Both the position numbers and the translations under genes were made by a program. Shown piece after piece: positions 20,241 through 32,019 of a stretch of DNA of 64,000 nucleotides. The notes beneath the pieces were generated by a model. That model saw only the letters and a program-made list of their open reading frames with translations, had not been told where the DNA came from and searched no databases. Origin of the DNA: Isoetes taiwanensis (Eukaryota; Streptophyta; Lycopodiopsida; Isoetales; Isoetaceae); NCBI GenBank assembly GCA_021234155.1, contig JAJEKV010000039.1, forward strand, positions 1,240,001-1,304,000. Reading direction: 5' to 3'. How positions within the stretch are numbered: position 1 is the first letter of the stretch; each line of letters starts with the position of its first letter.

Positions 20241-23114
20241 CCTACTCAAGTTTTGATGAAGATATCAATTGCCTCCCAGTTCATCCTCTTCTATTGGCAC
20301 GGAAAATCCTCTCCTGAAATTAACAGACATATAAGTTACAAACGAATATTCCAGCAATGACAAAAATTCAATCGTCAAACAAGCAGTGTTGCATCAAAAA
20401 GCAATTGCACTCAAATTCCGCTCCAACAAGAGTATGAATAGCAACTGCCATAGAGCACCACAAAACTTCAATGGAGCCCATAGAGCACTACAAAACTTAA
20501 ATAGAGCCCACGCTCTTCCAATTACAACTTCCAACCTCTTGCTTCTGCAAGAAAGAGGAGTTGCTTTTGCAAAAAGCGGATGGTATTTTGCAATAGAGAT
20601 ACCACCTTATCCAGATAAAATGCACATCGAAGGCATTCTGAGTACCGGGCTGTACCAATTTGTTGTCTCAGAAAACACAATGGATATATGCCTGGTTGAT
20701 CTGCTTGCGCGGATCATCATCTGGAAGAGCCCCCATTAATTCATATGCCTTGCTATACAAAGCCTGGAATTCAAAGACAAACAAAATAGCTCAAGTTAGA
20801 AAAGGCTGTTGAAGAGCCTGTTGCCAACCCGTTGAAAAGAGTGGTCGGAACTGCTGCTTGCCTCTTGCATAGAATCAACAAAGATAAAGGAAGCCAAGTG
20901 ACACCTACCTAGCCAGGAATAGCAGCGTACTTGCTTGGTCGCCATCTGCGGCCGCCCATGTGAAGCGCAGCCCTCCCGACTGCACAAACGCAGGAATCTA
21001 AACCCTAGATTCCCCCATTTGGAAACCTGGGTGCCAGAATCAGCTTATACTGTATTTACATACGGATACAACACCAAACCATGCAAAATCTTATGTTACA
21101 AAATTACGGTTTGTGATTTCAGCAAGATTATGAAGCCAACTTGCACTATCCCGACCAAAAATTTTGCCCTTGTGGGTTCTAAAAAATTTGGGTGTCATAA
21201 TTGATTAGATGTACTGAGAACAAAATTGCTTTGATTGCTTGCTCCAAATTTGTGCTCACGATTTTGTTTTTTGAAAATTGGAAGTTTCAAGAACCCGTTT
21301 GAGAGTTTATGTTACGTTGAATAGAGCTGAATATCTATTTGACACCCAATACTAGTTGTTTGATGTGGCAAATGTCCATTTGTCGATGATGGCTTGGAAA
21401 ACGAAATTAAGCCTAGATAGGGGCATAAAGCTTTGCAGCAGATCTTCACAAAGGCTCTGATTGCTTGATATTGACAAGAAAAGCCAACATTTGACTTTGC
21501 ATTCTTTCCTAGGGGCACAAAAGGAAGGATTGTTAAGGATCGGCCTGTATTGCCTTCGTTCATTATGTATCATTTTGAAATGTAATCTGCAATAATAAAG
21601 GCAGTTTGTCGATTTCTTTAAATACAAAGGCATTTTGACAAATCCCCCAAAATATATGGGCGGTTTAAAAAATTTCCCTAATGTATTTTAAGGCATAATG
21701 TATTTTGTTGTGTTTTTCATGGTTTATTTTCAAGTTTGGTTGTCTCTTCCATGCTCATGGCTTCATCTAATATTGAGAGTTTCATGTTGAATCGCATGAT
21801 TCTAGTAGTAAGCATATGCCACCTATAGACTTGCTACACAGCTAAGGACATAGCTTATGATTTGGTATTAATTTCATGTTAAATGCATCATTTTCCTTTT
21901 CTTTTTGTGTCTAGGAAGCTTAGTTTCTCTTCATGCTCATCAAAATGTAAATGCATGGCGTCATGTTCGACGTGAAATCGAGGAGGCACTATTTATTCAT
22001 ATTGAACGAAAATAATTGCATTTAGGATATTTTTAGTTTATTTCGAGTAACATAGTTTGCAATATATTGAGTTGATCCATAAACATCCATAGACAACCAT
22101 CTTCCAGATTATCTTCAAATGATATAGCGTGTGTTATTGGCATAGAGGACACCACAAGTGGAGGAGATGATGTTGAACCACTTGTGTTAGGACGCACTAG
22201 AGGAAAATAAATTGCTTTAACTTTGAGAGCTCATTTCGAGAAAGGAACATATACGGTTACTCATGCAGATGAGATCGGCGGAGATTTTACTAATGAAATC
22301 CCTTATTCTCTCAAATTCGTCATTATTCCATTTGACCGCAGGACAATGTGTGTTGGGATGGACAACTACCTTCTATGTTAGAGGAGTTTATATATGGGGC
22401 CATAAATACATGATTAGGGGTTTGTATATTTTAGATCATGTCAATGTGCGACTGAGGGAAATAGTTGTATTGATGGCATATGGCGGTCCTTCGTACCCAT
22501 GGGGTACATGGCAAAATCTAGCATCCCTCATGTCAAGCATGTCTACTTATGGCATGACACTGAATGTTGCATCTTGGTTGGAACATAGAAGTCAGGAGAA
22601 AAATGTTTGTCGCATGGTCATGTCAGACCATATGTTCGTGTTTATGCTAAGCAAAGTCTAAAACCAGGGGATGAATTGTTTATTAACTACTCTTTTAGGA
22701 GGGGTGTCCCAAGACGAAGATAGCATCAACAAAAGAATGACCCTATTGTAGTTCCTTATGGACGGAAACATAACCCTAGACCTAAGACCATAAGTTGAAA
22801 TGATGTATGCACTTCGGTGCGATTTTACATAGTGTACACAATATTATGACATAAATTTAGTAGTGTTGTGTTTATTTTACAATCATATACTCATACACAC
22901 ATGTGGTGTCATGCAATATAATGCATCATATATGCGTCTGAAATGAATATTGATGATTATTTATTTCATGGTTAAGGATATGAAGATAAAATAACAACTA
23001 ACATGAAACAACCTCTAATTTGAGAATGGTTTTATGTTTGGCAGCCCGCAGAGGATGAGGGGCAGTCTTTGGAGTGTGATGATGAGGGCGGAATAGAAGT
23101 TCCCTCCTCTGACA
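20241..23114. other. Stretch without an assignable gene
   Basis: Minus-strand segments at 20716-20775 (ALYSKAYELMGALPDDDPRK) and 20921-20965 look exon-like with a possible acceptor and donor, but their reading phases do not join. A plus-strand tail at 22600-22721 reads VYAKQSLKPGDELFINYSF, faintly like the end of a SET domain; upstream frames are broken. I make no gene call. Confidence 0.3.
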
Positions 23115-23353
23115 GTGACTTTTGCCCTGACCTGGATTGTATCAATACAAAATTATTTTCCCGTCATAGATGAAATGGATGTAGATGAGTCAGACAACAT
23201 AACTTGCATAGGGAAGGTTCTATATTCAAAGGCTACTAAGGCTTTATATCCTGGTGCAAAGACATCTCGTTTAGCAACATTTTTGCTCGTCCTTAACTTG
23301 CAACATAAATTCGGTTGGAGTAATAACAGTGTGTCAAGCTTTTCAGGTATGTT
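23115..23353 (+). pseudogene. TNP2-type (CACTA) transposase relic, N-terminal part
   Basis: The plus-strand frame contains ALYPGAKTSRLATFLLVLNL followed by HKFGWSNNSVSSF, which matches the xPLYPGxxxSxLxxLLxxLNL...GWSxxSV pattern that opens the conserved part of TNP2 transposases. It runs into a possible donor (CAG/GTATGT at 23347). The continuation lies at 26453-26752 and 31278-31500, beyond a copia fragment and a LINE. TNP2 proteins cut and paste CACTA elements; this copy is broken by frameshifts and insertions. Confidence 0.7.
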
Positions 23354-23699
23354 ATTCTTTATATTTGAATAGGGTAATATCTCAATTGGCCTTATAAATT
23401 TTCTTTTATCAATTTATTTATCTTTGGATTGGCCTTTGTTCTTTTTTTGGGTTCCCCCTAGGGGGGCAAATCCCTCGCTTATGTGGTTTGTGGTATATCC
23501 TATAATATGCTGGAATATATCTAGGATATGCTGGTGACTGCTCCAAATCCATTGTTGATAGAAATTAGAGCCTGGGATTTGAACCCAAGAATGCCGGTCT
23601 CTGCCTCCTACCAAACAATCACCATCACTGGGTTACTTCAGACAAATAAACCCATCACCCTGCACTTCTGATTCAACCACAAATTGCAGGATATTTGTC

Positions 23700-24046
23700 C
23701 CACTAGTCACCGAATTGGTTGCTCTTCACAATTCGGCTTCTGCAGCCCAGACTTCTTCTGTTGCCACAGCTACTTCTACAACCTCAGATTTTCACTCCTA
23801 TCCGGCTATTCACAGATCTCCTACATCTAACCAACTCCGTACCTGGATGATCCGGCTATTCACAGATCGATTTCTGAAACTCTTCACCTGCAGATCCGCA
23901 CTCTTGGTTTTGTCCGTCACCGCCCCTTTCAAATTTTCCCAATCGCCCATTTTACTGTTTTTCATAACACGTGTCCCACTATCGCTTATACCAGATGATC
24001 ATTTCTGTTGAAAATAAGGCATGACCATAATTCCATAATTCCAACA
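23700..24046 (-). repeat. Copia 3' LTR (outer boundary not found)
   Basis: On the minus strand an LTR starts TGTTGGAATTATGG at 24046, directly after the polypurine tract ATGAAGGGGGAG (24047-24058). The far end is not clear, so 23700 is approximate. A 19-bp word ATCCGGCTATTCACAGATC recurs inside it at about 23799 and 23850. Confidence 0.6.
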
Positions 24047-24054
24047 CTCCCCCT

Positions 24055-25814
24055 TCATGCCATATTTTCAATGCCAATAGCCTTTCTAAATTGCGCGTGT
24101 TTCCTTTCACCCAGCGCTTTTGTTAAAATATCCGCCTCTTGTTTACTAGTGGGAATGTATTGTAAATCTATTTCTTCTTCAGCTACCTTCTCTCTGATGA
24201 AATGACAATGAAGATCAATGTGTTTTGTCCTTGAATGTAGCACTGGATTTTTGGCTATGGCTATGCAACTCTTATTATCACAATAAAGCACAGTTGGGCC
24301 TGCTTGTTTCTCCCCTAGTTCGTTTAACAATCTCCTCAGCCATATTATTTCTTTACACGCTGAAGACGCTGATATATACTCTGATTCAGCACTGGACATT
24401 GATGTACAATTCTGTTTCTTACTACACCATGAAATCACTGTCCCATTAAGCTTGCAAAGATATCCTGTTGTGGATTTCTGCTCATCCAAATCTCCGGCCC
24501 AATCTGAATCTGCATAACCAGACAATTCTGCGAAACCAGCTATCTCAGGGTTTCCATGACTTTTAGTATAACAGACTCCCAACTCCATAGTCCCCTTCAA
24601 ATACCTAAGAATTCGTTTTGCAGCCACCCAGTGTGCCCAACCTGGATTGTTCAAATACCTACTCAAAAAGTTTATGGCAAATGCTATATCAGGTCTTGTA
24701 GCATTGGCGACATAAAGTAAACTTCCTATAAGCTCCCTGTACGGTATTTTTTTCATTTGCTTTCTCTCCTCTTCAGTCCTAGGACACATACTTCCACAGA
24801 TCTTATTATTGACGACTAGAGGTGTTGGAACTGGTTTACACTCCATCATAAAAAACCTATCAAGCATCTTTCTAATATATTGTTTCTGAGTTAACGTAAG
24901 TGTTCCAATTTCCTTATTCCTAGTAACCTCCATGCCCAAAAGTTTCTTCAAACAACCAAGATTACTCATCTGGAATCTGGCTTTCAGGATGGCCTTGCAT
25001 TCATCCAAAAACTTTCTATTGCTTGCACTCATTATGCAGTCATCGACATATAAAGCAATAATGCAGAAATCATCACCTGCCTTTCTTTTATATAAATTTC
25101 CTTCACTTTCTAACTTTTCAAACCCTTGTGACAATAAAAAACTATTCATACATATATACCATTGTCGAGCCGCTTGTCTGAGCCCATAGCCTTCTTCAAC
25201 TTGCAAACTTTATTCCCTTGCACCTCAAACCCAATTGGTTGTTCCATAAAAATTTCCTCCTCTAAGTCTCCATTCAAAAAGGCTGTTTAAACATCCATAT
25301 GATCAAGATCGAGCTCATGCTCCACTGCAAGGGCTATTAAAGCTCGCAAACTTGTTAGTTTAACAATTGGTGAGAATGTATCATGATACTCTATACCTTC
25401 TTTCTGAGTAAAACCTTGTGCAACCAATCTTGCCTTGTATCTTTCAATTTCACCATCAGGTCCCTTTTTTAATTTAAAGATCCACTTACACCCTACCACA
25501 TTTTTCATTATCGGACGGGTTACAAGATCATAGGTACCTGTCAATTTGAACGAGTTCAGCTCCTCCTTCATTGCTTTCAACCATTTACTTGCATTTGGTG
25601 AGTTAACAGCTTCCTCATACGATTTGGGCTCTGCAATACATAACATAGACGGCGGCCGGCTCTTACGTGTATTGATCCCTAATTCATATTCCTTAAACCT
25701 TGTTGGTAGCCTACGTTCACGAGTGCTTCTCCCACGCTCATCTCTTCCATACTTTGACGTGTCAAAAGATACCTCCTCCTTCAGTTTCTCTGCATTAAAA
25801 ACATAATTAATCAT
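24055..25814 (-). pseudogene. Ty1/copia pol fragment: reverse transcriptase and RNase H
   Basis: The frame opens upstream of the RT with a linker (RERRLPTRFKEYEL), then the copia RT start (WLKAMKEELNSF, VGCKWIFKLK, ARLVAQGFTQKEG, DTFSPIVKLTSLR), the catalytic box LYVDDCIM, and the RNase H/tail region (GYADSDWAGD, STTGYLCKLNG, SSAESEYISAS, ILTKALG) ending with a proper stop. A TAA (25287-25289) replaces the lysine expected in MDVKTAFLNG, and a frameshift follows near 25206. Gag, protease and integrase are missing, so this is a 3' remnant. It lies inside the TNP2 relic. Confidence 0.93.
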
Positions 25815-25918
25815 CTATATACATTAAATACAGGCAACAACACATGGTATTGGGTACGGTGTGGGTGTCGCGGTGGCCTCACTTTCATGCATTCATCATC
25901 TGCAAAATGGCTATCGTT

Positions 25919-25972
25919 CATGGGGGAGGGGGGAGAGGAGGGAGGGAGGGAGGGAGAGAGGGAGGGAGAGAG
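25919..25972 (+). repeat. GGGA/GAGA purine-rich low-complexity tract
   Basis: A 54-bp run of GGGAGGGAGGGAGAGAG-type sequence directly precedes the open frame at 25991. Confidence 0.9.
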
Positions 25973-25990
25973 ATCGATCTTCATTTAGCT

Positions 25991-26380
25991 ATGGAGACAA
26001 GAATTCTTGGTATGTGCATTGCATCCATCTTCCATTTTGAGTCTGCGATCATTGGGTTTCACTTTTTCTTGCGAGGTTTGGAGTTAAGCTATGCATCCAT
26101 GTTTCATTCCTCTACAAAACTTACTCCTCAGATGTTTGAAGCTCTCCATCACAAAAACCGATCAGAGGTCTTCAAGGAGTTCTCTCATTTCTATGCTAAC
26201 AAAACATGTATTTCCATTCTCTGCTCTATTACACTTGTCCTTATGCTTTTGCAATACTTCTTCCATGCCGAGCACCAAAGATTTCTTCAGGCCAATTCCC
26301 ATAAAGCCATGGTATCAAGTATTCTATTGTCTAGAAGTAGCAATTTGAATTTATTGTCAAAACATGACTTTAAACTATGA
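25991..26380 (+). CDS. Open frame of 129 codons, possible membrane protein, unrecognised
   Basis: From the ATG at 25991 (METRILGMCIASIFHF) the frame stays open for 129 codons. It contains a hydrophobic segment ISILCSITLVLMLLQYFF (about 78-95) long enough to span a membrane, and a hydrophilic middle (HHKNRSEVFKEFSHFYANK). It lies on the plus strand within the TNP2 relic, just before its second segment, and could be part of the transposon, a captured piece or a chance frame. I recognise no family and codon use gives no help. Confidence 0.25.
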   Translation: METRILGMCIASIFHFESAIIGFHFFLRGLELSYASMFHSSTKLTPQMFEALHHKNRSEVFKEFSHFYANKTCISILCSITLVLMLLQYFFHAEHQRFLQANSHKAMVSSILLSRSSNLNLLSKHDFKL

Positions 26381-26452
26381 TTTAAGCCACTTCACCCTCC
26401 GGCTATGGAGGGCAACCCTCCATGCACAGCACCTTGTTTAAGTTTCCTTGGT

Positions 26453-26752
26453 GAGATACTTCCAAATGACAACTGCCTTCCTATAAATAGAAGGGAGGCA
26501 AGAGAGTTACAACGAGAATTGGGATTGGAATATAAGTGCATGCATGCATGCCCAAATGATTGTATTCTATTTCATAATGAGTACCAAAATGCAAAGAACC
26601 AAAATATGTCGACCATATGAAAACAAAAGTACCTAAGAAGGTGTTGAGACATATGCCAATCATCCCTTGACTACAACATATTTTTAGATCACCATCACTA
26701 GCAGCATTTATGGATTTCTATGCTACACATAGGAGCAAAGATGGCATTATGC
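26453..26752 (+). pseudogene. TNP2-type transposase relic, middle part
   Basis: The frame reads LPNDNCLPINRREARELQRE, then HACPNDCILFHNEY, the cysteine-containing motif typical of TNP2 (HACPNDCxLFxxEY). After frameshifts comes a segment ending in FMDFYATHRSKDGIM, where the LINE inserted. The start looks like an exon boundary near 26453. Together with 23115-23353 and 31278-31500 it forms one disrupted CACTA-type transposase. Confidence 0.8.
26737..26752. repeat. LINE target-site duplication (left copy)
   Basis: AAAGATGGCATTATGC at 26737-26752 recurs at 31262-31277 right after the LINE poly(A). The leading As may belong to the tail, so the duplication is 13-16 bp. Confidence 0.9.
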
Positions 26753-27417
26753 CTATGTTCCTCAAATTTGATTTGCAACTACTGAATGGTCCGCAACTTG
26801 CTGATTTGTTTCCCCAACTTGAGCTCTTTGCAATTTTTCGTGCTAAGCGGGATCGCCCTGCCAATGTTCCGATTTCTTCTTCGCCTCTCCCTTCTGCTTC
26901 CCCCAGAGTTGTGTCTCCTCAGTCCACGTCCTCTAGAGATGCAATTGACAAGGATGTTGATATGCCCTCCGCCTCTAATATGCAGTCTGTGCCAGTTTTT
27001 AGTGCTGATGCTAGAGCTAAATTGCAAATGATTCAAGAGCAGCAGGAACGGCGTGAAAGAGCTACAAATGGCTGGACAAAAGTTAATTTAAAGAAGGCTG
27101 CATGTAATAAATTTGCTCAGTCTGCCTCTCAGGCGGCTCATCCTAGTGGAGATAGGCATGGTAGTGCACTGAGAGGTACTCAGGTGGAGGGCAGGCGGGG
27201 ATATGGCTCTCCCTTATCACTATCCGCACCTAACATGGAGAGGGTGGAGCGAGGCGGAGGCTCCCCTCCGCCAATTGTTCCAGGACACAATGGAAGGGTG
27301 TGGAGAGAGAGGAGGCTCCCCTTGCCACTTACCGCACGATGGGGGAGACCTCTCGATGCGATTAATCCTCACGGGGCCTTTGAGATGGATGTGGAGGGCC
27401 CTCAATTGCCCACATGA
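26753..27417 (+). pseudogene. LINE ORF1, C-terminal part
   Basis: The frame continues without interruption to a TGA at 27415-27417. It is rich in S, P, R and G (RRGYGSPLSLSAPNMERVER), with charged coiled-coil-like residues (KLQMIQEQQERRERATNGW). This fits the nucleic-acid-binding ORF1 of plant L1 LINEs. Its N-terminus is missing because of the 5' truncation. The stop overlaps the start of ORF2 as ATGA. Confidence 0.75.
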
Positions 27418-30400
27418 ATATTCTTTCTTGGAATGTTAGGGGAGTGGCTTCTTCCCCGGCAAAAGGAGTAGATTGTCCCTCTATCTATCTAAGTTCCCCA
27501 TGGATATATGTTGTTTTCGGGGAGCACAAGTGCCGTAAAAGGCGGAGGTTCAAAAAGCTGGCCAACATTTTGGGGCGTGATTATAATGTGCTTGTGGCGG
27601 CTGCTGATTCTGCTAAAGCATGCGTTCTTACTGCATGGAAGCCCTCTTTGAATGTCACTTTCACTCAAGTGGACAGGTTTGGTCGTTGGATAATTGTTAA
27701 GTGGAAAGAGCGGGGGCAAGAATGTGGTTTAGTGAATGTTTATGCTCACAATTATCCGCGTCAAAGGGGAGCTTTGTGGGCCTCTCTTCAGAAGTAGCAA
27801 AGTTCTCAGGCTAGGCAATAATGTGGCATGGTTGCTCATTGGAGATTTCAATATGGTTGAAATTGAGGCGCATGTGTGGGAGGGGATCCGCTGTGGTTCG
27901 AGGGATTTGGCGGGAGCAATGGCAGCGCTTCTTTGCGTGATTGTGGGCTTGTGGAGATCGAGGGTGATCATTCCTTCACATGGTGCAATGGATGGACAGG
28001 CAATGGTAGAGCCTACGCCCGACATGATCGTGGCTATTATAATGCAGTAGCTGCTGATTTTCTTGATTCTTGAGAGAACTAATCATTAGATAGTGCGATC
28101 TCGGATCATAATCCACAATGGTTCTCTGGGACAACCTCTACGGCGAAGAGCTACAAAAACTTATTTCAAGCTCAATACTAAATATCGAAGGATAGTGAAT
28201 TCATTGCAGGTGTTCGGAATGCATGGTCTCATGAATTCTCTCGTGAGTGGTGGCATGGTGGTATTGTTCTTTGCTCTCGTGGTCATTAAATCCTTTGCAA
28301 AGCGGTGGGGTCATGCAATGTGGTTGGGACTAGAGGCTAATTAACCGGGTTGTATCGGGAGTTCTGAGAGATGCCGTGCTCTTGCCCTTCTTACGGTATT
28401 AGAGAGAAAGAAATCTTGACAGAGATTAAAGCCATTGAGGCGGCTCATGTGAATCAAGCTAGGATAAATTTTGGACTAGAATGGTTTAGATCCGGTGATA
28501 GATGCTCTCACTTCTTTTTCGGGCCGCTAAGAGAAGGCGTATGATGGCATCTATTAACTCCCTTATTTTTCCCCGATGGTTTGAGTGTTACGATCCGGTT
28601 CAATTGAAGCGATATCTTCGACCACTTTTCCTCATTTTTTTCCAGGCATCAGTTGCCCTTTCAGGAGGATATGCAATCTGCAGTCTTGTCGAAGGTCCAC
28701 CCCATTGTGTCAGCGGAGCAGCGTGCACACCTAGAGTCAGAGATCACCATCAATGACTTACATTCAGCAGCTTCTCTTTTAAAGAAAGACAAGTGCCCGG
28801 CTTTGGATGGTTTCCCAGTGGAATTTTTTCAGGAATATTGGGATTGGTTGGGTTGCGATCTTTACAATACTTTCTGTGAGTTTCGTAGGTTTAGAAGTTT
28901 GGATAAGATCATTAATACTGGCTGTATTTCTCTTATTCCCAAGTGTAAAGAGCCGAAGACAATATCTGACTGGCGCCCTATCACATTATTGTCTTCCGTG
29001 TATAAAATATTTGCGAAGGCCCTTGCAGACAAAGTGCGTGATGTCTTGGCTGTATCAATCTCTCCTACTCAATCTGGATTCTTGCCAAGGAGGAGCATTT
29101 TTAGACAATGTTCTGCTTTGCTTATGAGGGTATGTATTGGGCAGATTGAAAGGTCACAGATATAGTCTATCTTAAGTTAGATTTTGCCAAAGCATATGAC
29201 GGTGTAGATTGGGAATTTTTGGAAAAAAGCCTCTTAACATTGGGCTTTGGTCGTGATTCACCGATGATGTTATGAAGCTCCATATCTCGGCACGATCTAC
29301 TATGTTGTTTCAGGGGGAACCCTCCACTGTTTTTTCGGTTGGGCGAGGTGTTCGCCAAGGTTGCCCATTAGCTCCACTTTTGTTCACAATAGTAGCTGAG
29401 GTCCTCTCACAGCTATTTGCTAAGGCCATGCAGGATGGGATAGTGCAGGAGTTGAGTATGGAGGATGGTTCACAGGAAATTTGTAACCAATATGCTGATG
29501 ACACATTCCTCTTTCTTGTTGCTGACACAGACAATCTTCAGAATGCAAAGCTTCTTCTTGATACTTTCTCTTTAGCATCTGGAGTTCTTGTTGGTTGGCC
29601 AAAGTGTTCTGCATTATGGACGCTTGATGGGATTGTGCCTTCTTGTGTTGCGGATTTTTCTTGGAAGGTGCTTCCTCATGGGAAGGCTACTAAACTTCTT
29701 GGTATACCTGTGGGTATTCATATTTCTACCTCTGATGCTTGGGATATTATCATTGAAGGGTTACGTAAGCATTTGTTTTGGTGGAATACTGCTAAGCTCT
29801 CTCTGCCAGCGCGAATAACTGTTGCTAAGTAATTCCCATGTCTATATGGCCTCTGCCCTTCTGGCTTCTCAGTCAAAATTTCAGGTGATAGTTACGATTG
29901 TCCGTAACTATATTTGGGGTGGGATTGAAGAGCATGCTGTGGTCAAGGTTGCATGGTCCAAATGCACCAAGCCAAAATTTGCAGGTGGTTTGGGTATGAC
30001 AGACTTCCATTTGCAGAGTAAGATTCTAATTTCTAAATTCATTTGGAGGATCCTTAAGGATATGGTTGACTCACCTGGAGTGCGGTTGGTGAAGCAGTCA
30101 CTTGCACATTGTGTTCCTTTTGGGAAAGCTTCATTAAAACCGCTTCTTCCTTGGAGTCTCTTTTATCAGCTATGCCCTTTTCCTAATGCCTCTCCTTTTT
30201 TGAAAGGCTTGCTGGAGTCATGGGAGACAATACGGACCCTATTTCGGATTGATCTTGTTGCATGTCATCTGCTGAATGCCCCTTGTTGGTGGATACCTGT
30301 GGAAAATAATCTTCCACTTTGTGCCTCGGTTCATCCATTAACTCAACGGCGATGGAGGTTAGCAGGAATCTTGACAGTTGCGGCATGGTATGATTCTGGC

Positions 30401-31140
30401 CAGTTAGCGACATGGCAATTCTTTCAAACAAAATTCTCATTGTCCCGATGGGACAGACTTATTTGGCAAAAGGTTGCTAGTACTCTGCCATTGGTTGCTC
30501 CAGAGGCTACTGAAGGGTGCATGTGGGTTTCCCACCAGAGTATTCATGAGCATAGGCTTGTGAATTCTATGTATAGGCTGCTTGTCAATAGTGATATCCT
30601 TCTGCCATCCACTAGGTGGTCCCTTCAGCTTTCACCTCCTAATTGGAGACGGCTTGGGATAAACTACTCCATCCTAAGGTGGCTGTGCTTTGGTGGCAGA
30701 TTCTTCACAGATGTCCTCGTGTGAACGTGCTTGTCCACAGATTTGATCCTCGAGTGTCAGCACTCTGCCCACTGTGCAAGCAAAGGGACGAGACCATTGA
30801 GCATTGTTTCTTTTTATGTGTTCATCTCCAGCCTGTTTGGTCTTGGCTGCTTTCTCTTTTTCATGTGACATTGACAAGTCAGCAAGTGCTTCTGGCTGTC
30901 TATCCGGATACTTGGAATAAGTTGCGGAGCCAAGCATTTCATTTAGCATCAGGATGGTTGTTATGGTCCATCTGGAAGCGCAGAAGACTGTCTATCTTTC
31001 AGGGTTTGGATATTCCTCCTGCAGTTGTCCTCCAAGATGCACAAGCTAGAATTGTTAAGGCTTACCATTGCTCTTCGCTTGCTCCTGCCAAGCGACAGTT
31101 GATATTTGAGTCCTATTTGAGTGTGTTGTCTTACGCATAG
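27414..31140 (+). pseudogene. LINE ORF2: endonuclease, reverse transcriptase, zinc finger
   Basis: The start is MNILSWNVRG at the ATG 27414, the hallmark of an APE-type endonuclease, followed by LLIGDFNM (27832) and HSFTWCNGW. The RT follows with LLKKDKCPALDGFPVEFF (28776), ISLIPKCKEP, DWRPITLLSSVYKIFAK, LDFAKAYDGVDWEF (29178), GVRQGCPLAPLLF (29347) and NQYADDTFLF (29489). The end has the reverse-transcriptase-associated zinc finger CPLCKQRDETIEHCFFLC (30768 on), then a stop at 31140. At least five frame changes or stops break it. The protein would nick target DNA and prime reverse transcription there. Confidence 0.93.
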
Positions 31141-31261
31141 GCTGGTGGTTCTACTCAGTGGATCATGATTATCCTCTGAGACTTTATTCCCGCCTCTGCA
31201 TTTGTATTTTGCTTTTTTGGCTTGGAGTTCCAATAAAGTTTGTCGTCCTTCAAAAAAAAAA

Positions 31262-31277
31262 AAAGATGGCATTATGC
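31262..31277. repeat. LINE target-site duplication (right copy)
   Basis: AAAGATGGCATTATGC directly follows the poly(A) and matches 26737-26752. Confidence 0.9.
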
Positions 31278-31508
31278 AAATTCTTGCAAAAGGCAAAGCT
31301 TTGAGGCACATTGAAGACAAATGGCAAATTTTCAACGATGAACCAAGAAACATACGCCTTGCACTTGGGATGGATGGTATTTTTCTATTTGGTACAATGT
31401 CGTCGTATCCGTCGATCCTACGGTCCAGATCGTATGTTGATGCCTCTGGACACCTCTCGTTTCGATTATGATCATTTATGGATTGAAGGTTTGGGCTATG
31501 AAATATGA
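31278..31508 (+). pseudogene. TNP2-type transposase relic, third part
   Basis: It continues the frame cut by the LINE. It reads KALRHIEDKWQIFNDEPRN followed by IRLALGMDGI and FGTMSS, matching the TNP2 signature WxxFxxEPRNxRLGLxxDGxxPFGxMSxxYS. Later codons drift through frameshifts to a stop at 31508. No CACTA terminus was identified. Confidence 0.8.
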
Positions 31509-32019
31509 GGAGTCAAACCTCTATATTGGTTCGCCTAAGGTTTTAGAATATGAAATACAGGGGGCTCGGATGTCTACCAAATTTAGTCAATGTTTTAATA
31601 AGATTGCTTGGACGAATACAACCAGTCTGTTAACGTAATTATTTTTTCTATTATATCTATTTCCTTTTTTCTTATATAACAACCCATTCAATTGTTTTAG
31701 ATGTATGATCTATGGTTTCAGGAATGGTTACTTGTGCTACATATTATCAATCTCAGCCTTATATTGTCCATCACCTTATAATGTCCATCACCTTATAATG
31801 TGGTCCTAGTGGATGGAGGGGGCAAGAAACAAAGACTTTGGAAGTATTGGAGTAAGAAGTTGTCACTTTAAGGTTTTTTCCTTTTAAAAAATGGGTGTAT
31901 TTGTCGAGTAGAGTTCAAATTTTGCCTACCTTTGGACATTGATTTGTTACGAAAGTAAATTGTGCACCAAACCTGAATTGTGTGATGCTTCTGTGGCTGC
32001 TCATTTGGAACCCCTGGAG
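31509..32019. other. No gene visible
   Basis: AT-rich DNA with a direct repeat of TGTCCATCACCTTATAATG near 31770-31800. Nothing else is recognised. Confidence 0.6.

Larger units (their letters stand above)
26753..31264 (+). mobile_element. L1-type LINE, 5'-truncated, inserted in the TNP2 relic
   Basis: It runs from the left target duplication through the end of ORF1, ORF2 with endonuclease, reverse transcriptase and a C-terminal zinc finger, an AATAAA signal (31232-31237) and a poly(A) of about 13 bases (31252-31264), then the right duplication. Removing it rejoins the TNP2 frame at GIM/QILAKGKALRH. The 5' end lies inside ORF1, as expected from incomplete reverse transcription. ORF2 is broken by several frameshifts and stops. 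Confidence 0.93.

Noticed and set aside
20716-20965. Two exon-like minus-strand segments (ALYSKAYELMGALPDDDPRK and MATKQVRCYSWL)
   Set aside because: The reading phases do not join without a stop and the downstream donor is not GT.
22200-22725. SET-domain-like ending (VYAKQSLKPGDELFINYSF) on the plus strand
   Set aside because: Only one short motif fits; the catalytic NHSC-type motif and the upstream domain are missing in all frames.
23574-23586. B-box-like GGGTTCAAATCCC (minus strand), also at 47019-47029 (GGTTCAAATCC)
   Set aside because: Isolated Pol III B-box matches without a convincing A box, tail or target duplication; not enough to call a tRNA or SINE.
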